55,960 nucleotides of DNA from Pedosphaera sp. (lineage in GTDB: Bacteria > Verrucomicrobiota > Verrucomicrobiia > Limisphaerales > Pedosphaeraceae): NCBI GenBank assembly GCA_028293325.1, contig JAQGPA010000137.1:1-55960 (forward strand), written 5' to 3'. Position numbers and translations under genes: made by a program. The notes under the pieces were generated by a model. The model was not told the DNA's origin, searched no databases, and worked only from the letters and a program-made list of their open reading frames with translations. Below, in pieces: positions 19,140 through 25,547 of this stretch. Within the stretch, counting starts at the first letter, position 1; every line of letters starts with the position of its first letter.

Positions 19140-19155
19140 ACCCTAATAAAAGAAT

Positions 19156-20004
19156 ATGAATGTGTCAGATGGAATAAGTGATAAAAAATTCATCCCGGGC
19201 AGCAGGGCATTTACCTTGATCGAATTACTGGTGGTGATCGCCATCATCGCGATTCTGGCAGGAATGTTGTTGCCGACGCTCGCCGCTTCAAAACAAAAGG
19301 CATACAAGTCTGAATGCGCCAGCAATCTGAAACAATGGGGACTTGCGTTAATCATGTATGCAGGCGATAACGGCGATAAGTTTCCAGATCTTAGGACAAG
19401 CAATCCAGACGCCGCCGGGGCTTATGATTTGGCGTGGATGCCCATCAAATTCAACACGACCTTTTACCCGGAGTATTTAATCAGGAACAATAGCATCGGA
19501 AATGACCGGTCACCGAACAATGTCCTCTATTGTCCCACCGATTTATTTCACAGGTTGGTCGAACAGACAAGCGCTCCCGGGACATACATGAATAATCTGA
19601 TAGCGTATAACTATCTCCCAGGCCGGGATGCTGCCCAAGGATCGGGACCCATGGGAAATTACAACGGTTATTCAGGGAATGTCACCGGCTGGATTACGGA
19701 TCGTCCCAAGATGGGGGGGAAATACCGGCTGGCGCCAGTGATGATGGATCGCATCCAATGCACCGGTAGTGGTTTGTGGGTTGAATCCCGGAATGGACAA
19801 AGTGCCCGCGGGGGAGTTCATCGCAACAGTTCCGGTGTGCCAACTGGCGGCAATTTTCTCTACGAGGATGGTCATGTATCCTGGGAGAAGTTCGCATGGA
19901 TGGGGAGATTCACCGATTCCGCAGGCACCATAGGCATCGGCGCCAAAGGCAATAATGATATTGATTATTTTGTTCCGGCGCGTGTGGGCTATGGCCCCTG
20001 GTAA
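19156..20004 (+). CDS. Prepilin-type N-terminal methylation domain protein (pseudopilin-like)
   Basis: 282 residues. The type IV prepilin signal sits at about residues 17-36: [22 protein letters not shown], with the conserved glutamate at +5 after the phenylalanine; cleavage would follow Ala rather than the usual Gly. After the hydrophobic helix come [26 protein letters not shown] and a long globular part. The C-terminal region contains [13 protein letters not shown], the F-x-DGHV pattern of the Planctomycetes/Verrucomicrobia pseudopilin-like (DUF1559-related) family. Such proteins are abundant in these phyla, often near secreted hydrolases, and are thought to work with type II secretion or pilus-like machinery. 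Evidence for a role in this locus is positional only. There is no Shine-Dalgarno sequence before the ATG. Confidence 0.87.
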   Translation: MNVSDGISDKKFIPGSRAFTLIELLVVIAIIAILAGMLLPTLAASKQKAYKSECASNLKQWGLALIMYAGDNGDKFPDLRTSNPDAAGAYDLAWMPIKFNTTFYPEYLIRNNSIGNDRSPNNVLYCPTDLFHRLVEQTSAPGTYMNNLIAYNYLPGRDAAQGSGPMGNYNGYSGNVTGWITDRPKMGGKYRLAPVMMDRIQCTGSGLWVESRNGQSARGGVHRNSSGVPTGGNFLYEDGHVSWEKFAWMGRFTDSAGTIGIGAKGNNDIDYFVPARVGYGPW

Positions 20005-20105
20005 GGTCGTTTTCAAATTGGAAATTGAATTCAAATTGATTTGTAACGCAATGATCTTGGAATCATATCTGGCATTGTGTGTGACATTTGATAGGCTGAA
20101 AATGC

Positions 20106-21563
20106 TTGCACCACTCCATTGATCATATACTGGCTGGCTTGTGGCGGTGGCTTTTCCGATTTAGGCTACTCGTCCCCGTTGTAGTGGTTTCGTGTATTGT
20201 ATTGTTGGGGCTGGGACCTGCATTGGGTGCGGACGCCGCCAATAAAATCAATGTTTCTGACGATTATGTCAGCCCTACGAATGGGCTTGGCTATTGGATT
20301 TGGGCGGACAAGACATTTGACGGCCAGACTTGTCAATTATGGAAGTCGTTTGAAATTCCCGCTGGAAGCCTTATTACCCAAGCGCGGCTGTTAATGACTG
20401 TGGATAACGAGTTTACCCTGTTCCTCGACGGACGCGAGATAGGGCGGGGGGCTGAATGGCGTGAATTGTTTGACTTCGATTTAACCCCGCTGCTATCCCC
20501 CGGCAAACATATTCTGGCTGTCCGGGGGCTTAACTCTTTTTCTTATGCGGGACTGATTCTAAGCTTGAGGATCATTCTGGCAGATGGACGTCTTATTGAG
20601 GTGAAATCAGACCCGACCTGGAGGATTGTGCCGGAGGGAACAAAACGATGGGAGAAAAAGACCGAAGCGTTAGGCACGTGGCCGCACGCGACCATCGTTG
20701 GCGCCTTGGGATGCGAACCTCGATGGTCAAATCCCCAGAATTTGAACGTGATGCCAAGACTTCAGCCGATAAAAGTTTACTTTTGGCAGACCGGTTGGTT
20801 TCAGATCACGTTGCTATCAGTATGTGGGCTCGTCATTTTCACAAGCTTTCGACTCATGGCGCAACTGGCACTCCATCAGAAAGAGCGACTGCTATTACAG
20901 GCGGAACGCGCCCGTATTGCCAGGGACATTCACGATGATATCGGCGCCAGAATGACGCAATTGGTGCTGCATGGAGAGGTAGCCCAAAATGATCTGCCCA
21001 CGGACTCGGAGACACGCCAGCAGCTCGATTGGATCTGCGAAGAGGCCCGTGGCCTGCTGTCCACCATGGACGAAATTCTATGGGCCATGAATCCCAAGCG
21101 GGATACGCTGCGCGACTTCGCATCCTATGTCTGCAATTATGCGCAGGAGTTTTTGAAACCTACGCAGATCCAATGTCTTTTTGAGGTGGACCCGGAGATG
21201 ATGGCGACCTCCTTTGATCTTCCACTTCGGCGCAGCCTGCTCATGGCCATCAAGGAAACACTCAACAACACGGTCAAGTACTCCAAAGCCACCGAATTGC
21301 TGCTGAAGATCCAGTGGCAAGGGGATTGGTTAGTCGTGGTGGTGCAAGATAACGGCAAGGGTTTTGACTCGACAATGATCAAACCCGGCCGCAATGGTTT
21401 GACCAATATGGCACAGCGCATGAGTGAATTGGGCGGCAACTGCGTTGTCACGAGCCGACCCGGCCAGGGATGCCGCGTTGAATTTCGCGTGCCGCTGGTG
21501 CGTTTACGCCGGCAGCCGTTGTTCTGGCTTTGGAACTCAAAACAATTTATTTCACCCAAGTAA
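20106..21563 (+). CDS. NarL-type sensor histidine kinase with GH78 N-domain-like periplasmic sensor
   Basis: 485 residues from a TTG at 20106; no in-frame ATG precedes the first membrane segment. Layout: TM1 (~18-42, RLLVPVVVVSCIVLLGLGPAL), periplasmic domain (~55-215), TM2 (~230-252), HisKA_3 with ERARIARDIHDDIGARM (H276), then HATPase_c with an N-box near 383 (KETLNNTVKYSKA), DNGKGFD and GRNGLTNMAQRM. The periplasmic part reads LWKSFEIPAGSLITQARLLM, FTLFLDGREIGRG, DLTPLLSPGKHILAVRGLN and ADGRLIEVKSDPTWRI. This follows, block by block, the GH78 N-terminal domain of the nearby rhamnosidase (LRKEFTAA, YEMHINGQSVGDH, DVTSLVKSGHNAIGALLANG, ADGRTERIVTDASWKS). I infer a rhamnose or rhamnoside sensor. 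The response regulator follows 32 bp later. Confidence 0.9.
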   Translation: MHHSIDHILAGLWRWLFRFRLLVPVVVVSCIVLLGLGPALGADAANKINVSDDYVSPTNGLGYWIWADKTFDGQTCQLWKSFEIPAGSLITQARLLMTVDNEFTLFLDGREIGRGAEWRELFDFDLTPLLSPGKHILAVRGLNSFSYAGLILSLRIILADGRLIEVKSDPTWRIVPEGTKRWEKKTEALGTWPHATIVGALGCEPRWSNPQNLNVMPRLQPIKVYFWQTGWFQITLLSVCGLVIFTSFRLMAQLALHQKERLLLQAERARIARDIHDDIGARMTQLVLHGEVAQNDLPTDSETRQQLDWICEEARGLLSTMDEILWAMNPKRDTLRDFASYVCNYAQEFLKPTQIQCLFEVDPEMMATSFDLPLRRSLLMAIKETLNNTVKYSKATELLLKIQWQGDWLVVVVQDNGKGFDSTMIKPGRNGLTNMAQRMSELGGNCVVTSRPGQGCRVEFRVPLVRLRRQPLFWLWNSKQFISPK

Positions 21564-21595
21564 AGGCATCCATACCAATAAACCGTCCCAACGTC

Positions 21596-22303
21596 ATGAT
21601 CCAACAAAGTGCTAAAATAATTAAACCGGCCAAGGGTGGCCGTTCAGTCGAATCATCGTCGAAACGGCGAATCAAAGTGGCTTTAGTGGAAGATCAGCCG
21701 AAGGCCCGTGAAAGCTGGATCAAACTCATCAATTCTTTTCCTGACTTTGCGTGTATTTGCTCCTGCGCGACAGGTGAAGAGGCCCTGAAAGTCATTCCGA
21801 AGGAACAGCCCGACGTCGTGCTGATGGACCTCTTTTTGCCCCGGATGTCCGGCATTGAGTGTACTGTGAGAATCAAGGAATTACTTCCCAAAGTTCAAAT
21901 CGTCATTCTCACGGCCATGGATGATCAGGAATTGGTGTTCCTGGCCCTGGAAGCCGGTGCCGACGGTTATCTTTTGAAACGGACAAAACCATCGGACTTG
22001 CGCGATGCGCTGCTTGATGTGCTGGGAGGTGGAGCTCCGATGACGAGCCAGATAGCCCGCCGGGTGATTGAATCATTTCGTCAAAAGTCAAAAATCCGGG
22101 ACGAATCGGCGCGTCTTTCCATACGGGAAGAACAAATCCTGATGCTCCTTTCCCAGGGTTATGCCAACAAGCTGATTGCCGACAAACTCGATCTGAGCAT
22201 TGACACTGTGTGCAGTCATCTGAAGCATGTTTTTCATAAATTGCACGTCAGCTCCCGGACCGAGGCGGTTATACGCTACATGGAATCCAAAACGCCCCAG
22301 TAG
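21596..22303 (+). CDS. NarL/FixJ-family response regulator
   Basis: About 235 residues from the ATG at 21596. An upstream in-frame ATG at 21530 lies inside the kinase gene and is less likely. A ~24-residue basic lead precedes a receiver domain: IKVALVEDQPKARESW, phospho-acceptor D78 in VVLMDLFLPRMSG, T in VILTAMDD, and K in GYLLKRTKPSDL. The C-terminal LuxR-type helix-turn-helix is intact: LSIREEQILMLLSQGYANKLIADKLDLSIDTVCSHLKHVFHKLHV. It pairs with the kinase 32 bp upstream. It most likely controls the secreted rhamnosidase and module genes around it; the shared upstream motifs are candidate binding sites, but that link is inference. Confidence 0.93.
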   Translation: MIQQSAKIIKPAKGGRSVESSSKRRIKVALVEDQPKARESWIKLINSFPDFACICSCATGEEALKVIPKEQPDVVLMDLFLPRMSGIECTVRIKELLPKVQIVILTAMDDQELVFLALEAGADGYLLKRTKPSDLRDALLDVLGGGAPMTSQIARRVIESFRQKSKIRDESARLSIREEQILMLLSQGYANKLIADKLDLSIDTVCSHLKHVFHKLHVSSRTEAVIRYMESKTPQ

Positions 22304-22721
22304 AAGGCGGAAGGTTCTTCTTAATCAATCACAGGATTCGCCGCTGACGTCAGGATGGAAGCGGGGAACATCTGCGGCAACTGGAAAACTCACCAGGCAC
22401 GTTTGGCCCGCGGTCGGGGAGCTAAATTCTTCAGCGTTTTTGGAGGAAATCGGGAACTTTTCAGGCCACATCACCGGTTTCGGTGATAGGAGCCTCACCA
22501 GCTTCGGGGGGTGGACGCATGGGCGCGACAAGGGCTAACGTATGACAAACAAATTGAACTTCACGGACCGCTGCAATGCCGCTGTTATCATTTGGTTTGA
22601 ATCGTGAGACCAGCGTTTGTTTGCAAAGTAATCCATAGAATTATGCAAATCGATTTCCGCAGTCCAGCACCCTGGCATCTGGGTGCCGCTGGTTTTTTTA
22701 ACGGCAGCAAAGTTTTTGGAA
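22304..22721. promoter_or_regulatory. Upstream region of the GH18-like gene
   Basis: A non-coding 418-bp region. It contains CGGTTTCGGTGATAGG (22475-22490), which sits in an ATCACC/GGTGAT hairpin, and GTTTGCAAAGTAA (22619-22631). Both match motifs upstream of 9541 and 15146. The GGGATATAC block of those regions is absent here. Confidence 0.4.
22664..22699 (+). terminator. Hairpin with T-tract upstream of the GH18-like gene
   Basis: GCACCC (22667-22672) pairs with GGGTGC (22681-22686), with an outer CCA/TGG across a 3-nt bulge. A run of seven T follows at 22693-22699. It looks like an intrinsic terminator for the response-regulator transcript or an attenuator in the leader of the next gene. 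It is also why the GTG at 22683 is not taken as the start of that gene. Confidence 0.5.
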
Positions 22722-25547
22722 ATGAATCATTTGGCGGTGATTTCGGCGTTTAGATTTGTGAACCAGCAGATTTCATATTCATCCGTTTGTAAATTGAAGA
22801 GTCAAAACGAAACGACAGCTCTGCGGCAAAAAGTGGCATGGCTGGCGAGCATGACGCTGGTGCTGATACAAATGGCAGCCAATCCGCAGCGCGCGTCCGC
22901 TGGCGTGGTGCTGAACTATGGGGCCTCCGGTAACGATTACTATCAGTTTACCACTCCCTCCATGGCCATCATCAAAGCTTCCGGGTTCAACACGTTGATT
23001 CCCTTTAGCCTGCACGTCAATGCTGACGGTACGCTAATGATCGGCGGCGCGGCGTGCGCCAGCAATGGCGTCTATATCGGCCCTGCCAACTGGGGGTCTT
23101 TGGTTGCCACTGCAAAGACGCCGCCCACCAGCGTGACTCGCTACGAAGTGTGTATTGGTGGTTGGCTGGACACCAGCTATGATAACATTAAGAGTCTGGT
23201 CACTTCACAAGGCACGGGTGCGGGCAGCATCCTTTACAAAAATTTCCAAGCCTTGAAAAACGCGGTGCCGGGAATTGACGCGATTAACGATGATGATGAA
23301 CAGACCTACGATCTCAATTCCACCACGAGCTTCGCCAATATGCTTGGGGGCTTGGGGTACAAATTCACATTGGCTCCCTACACCGCCCAGAGTTTCTGGG
23401 TGAACCTCAAGAATGGCATTACGAACTGTGATTACATTTACCTCCAGTGCTATGCCGGCGGGGCGGGCAACGATCCGGGTCAATGGAATACCGCCTTTGG
23501 TAACGGTATCGTGGTCATCCCTGGCCAGGAAAGCAACACGGCGAATCCGGGGACCTTTCACAGTTGGTATCTCGAAACCGGAGTTCAAGGTGGCTTTTAC
23601 TATCCTGATAGTGTTTTTAGCACCACTTTTTGGAGTGCGGCCATAATAGAAGCCAACGGTGCAGTGCCGGCAATCCCGACGGGGGTGACTGCGATCCCGG
23701 GCGGTGAACAGGTGAGCCTGGCGTGGGATATGGTTCCCGGAGCGATTTCTTACAAGGTGAAGCGTTCAACGAACAGTGGCACGGAAGCCACCATCGCCAA
23801 TATTTCAACCGCCAACAACAACTGGCCCGCCTCCAATCAATACACTGACACCGGGCTGGTTGACGGCGTGACGTATTTTTACGTGGTGTCAGCAGTCAAT
23901 ACCAATGGGGAGAGTTCTAATTCCATAGAAGTCCACGCCATACCGATGCCATCAATGTTGTCGAACTTCGGTTTTGAGGCGCCTAGCATTGCCAATTATC
24001 AATACAATCCATCCGGTGCGGCTTGGACTTTCAGCGGAGCCAGTCCCAACGGTTCGGGCATCGTCGCCAACGGCAGCGGATTTGGTAATCTGAACGCGCC
24101 ACAGGGCGTTCAGGCAGCGTTTGTTCAGCAAAAGGGGACTATTTCGCGCACTATTTCCGGTTTTATTCCCGGGACAAACTATACGCTCCTATTTCTCGCT
24201 GCGGAACGCCCAGGTAATGCCCAGTCATGGAATGTCACGATTGATGGCACGGTGATTGGAAGCTACGCTCCGGGGTCAAGTGCGACCAGCTACGCGGACT
24301 ATAGCGCTACCTTCACAGCCACGGCGGCGACGCACACTCTGGCATTTGTCGGAACAGACCTGGCGACTGGTGACAACACTGTGTTTATCGACGACGTGCA
24401 GATTACGGCACCACCGTCGCCCGTCATCATATTGACGAACACCTTGCCGGTGACTGCCGTGGATGTGGTGGGCAGCCAAGTCACCTTTACAGCGGGGTTC
24501 GCGTCGGCCAGTCCGCTGGCCTATCAGTGGCAGGTTATCAAGGGTAGCACGACGAATAGTATTCCAGGAGCCACCAATACAACTCTGGTACTAACCAATC
24601 TGCAACTGACGAACACAGCGTCTTACAGACTGTATGCGTCCAATGGTCTGGGATCTGCCGCGAGTGCCGCGGGTTCACTCACGGTCAATCCTGTGCCGGC
24701 GGCGGTGAACAATGTCATTACTGCTTACGCAGCTCAAACGGGTTTCGGCAGCACCAGCACTGTCACGAATTTCGTCCCCACCTGGGCCATTGCGCCGGGC
24801 AGTCTGATTGCCGGTCAGTTCCCCAGCAGCATTGGTAGCGGCAATTTCAGCCAATTTGGCGCTGGTGCAATTGCCGTGTTGACTGACGGTAACTTTGGCT
24901 GGCTAAACTATTGGCCGGGTGTCGGCGGCAGCCCGACCGAAGTCACCTGTGGCACGGTTGCTGGCGGCGCAGGTCAGTCGGTCACTTACACTCTTACGGG
25001 TTCCGCCAGCGGCTATAATCTAACCAACATCGTGGTTTATGGCGGCTGGGGCGATGCCGGTCGCGATCAGCAAGCTTACACGGTTTATTATTCCAAGGTA
25101 ACGGCACCAGCGACTTTTATTGCGTTGGGTAGCGTCAATTATCTCCCGGGGAATGTTTCAGGTGTACAATGCGCCACCCGGGCGACACTCATGCCGGTGA
25201 GTGGAGCGGTGGCTACCAATGTGGCGGCGGTGAAATTTGACTTCACCACTCCTGCAGGCCAAAACGGTTTTGAAGGCTACTCGGAAATCGATTTGTATGG
25301 GACACCGGCACCGATTTCGCCGTCAATGAATCCGACGAATATCTTGTTTCAAGTTACGACGAACGGTTTGATGCTCGATTGGCCTAACGACCATATCGGC
25401 TGGCGGCTGCAGGCGCAGACCAACGACCTGACTCAAGGACTGGGAACCAATTGGTTTGATGTCAACGGTTCAACTTTCACCAACCAGATGTTCTTTCCCA
25501 TCAACTCAACCGACGGGAGCGTCTTCTTTCGTCTGGTGTATCCATGA
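22722..25547 (+). CDS. Secreted GH18-like TIM-barrel enzyme with FN3, Ig and YGGWGD modules
   Basis: 941 residues from the ATG at 22722; the in-frame GTG at 22683 lies within a terminator-like hairpin. A long n-region precedes a hydrophobic signal (VAWLASMTLVLIQMAANPQRASA). The ~50-310 domain starts GVVLNYGASGNDYY and contains GIDAINDDDE (D186, N189, D191, E193), a near match to the DxxDxDxE active-site motif of GH18, plus a later YIYLQCYAGG strand. I therefore infer a GH18-like fold, with substrate unknown. Then come FN3 (~314-407), a GFEAP-type binding domain (~416-562), Ig-like (~569-658), one YGGWGD module (~659-861) and a C-terminal domain ending FFRLVYP. The FN3-GFE-Ig-module parts are close paralogues of those in the 9541 protein. 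It overlaps the next GH78 gene by 4 bp (ATGA). Confidence 0.78.
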   Translation: MNHLAVISAFRFVNQQISYSSVCKLKSQNETTALRQKVAWLASMTLVLIQMAANPQRASAGVVLNYGASGNDYYQFTTPSMAIIKASGFNTLIPFSLHVNADGTLMIGGAACASNGVYIGPANWGSLVATAKTPPTSVTRYEVCIGGWLDTSYDNIKSLVTSQGTGAGSILYKNFQALKNAVPGIDAINDDDEQTYDLNSTTSFANMLGGLGYKFTLAPYTAQSFWVNLKNGITNCDYIYLQCYAGGAGNDPGQWNTAFGNGIVVIPGQESNTANPGTFHSWYLETGVQGGFYYPDSVFSTTFWSAAIIEANGAVPAIPTGVTAIPGGEQVSLAWDMVPGAISYKVKRSTNSGTEATIANISTANNNWPASNQYTDTGLVDGVTYFYVVSAVNTNGESSNSIEVHAIPMPSMLSNFGFEAPSIANYQYNPSGAAWTFSGASPNGSGIVANGSGFGNLNAPQGVQAAFVQQKGTISRTISGFIPGTNYTLLFLAAERPGNAQSWNVTIDGTVIGSYAPGSSATSYADYSATFTATAATHTLAFVGTDLATGDNTVFIDDVQITAPPSPVIILTNTLPVTAVDVVGSQVTFTAGFASASPLAYQWQVIKGSTTNSIPGATNTTLVLTNLQLTNTASYRLYASNGLGSAASAAGSLTVNPVPAAVNNVITAYAAQTGFGSTSTVTNFVPTWAIAPGSLIAGQFPSSIGSGNFSQFGAGAIAVLTDGNFGWLNYWPGVGGSPTEVTCGTVAGGAGQSVTYTLTGSASGYNLTNIVVYGGWGDAGRDQQAYTVYYSKVTAPATFIALGSVNYLPGNVSGVQCATRATLMPVSGAVATNVAAVKFDFTTPAGQNGFEGYSEIDLYGTPAPISPSMNPTNILFQVTTNGLMLDWPNDHIGWRLQAQTNDLTQGLGTNWFDVNGSTFTNQMFFPINSTDGSVFFRLVYP

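Noticed and set aside
22683..22721. GTG start at 22683 for the GH18-like protein
   Set aside because: The codons lie in the right arm and T-tract of a terminator-like hairpin and would extend an already long signal-peptide lead; the ATG at 22722 is preferred.
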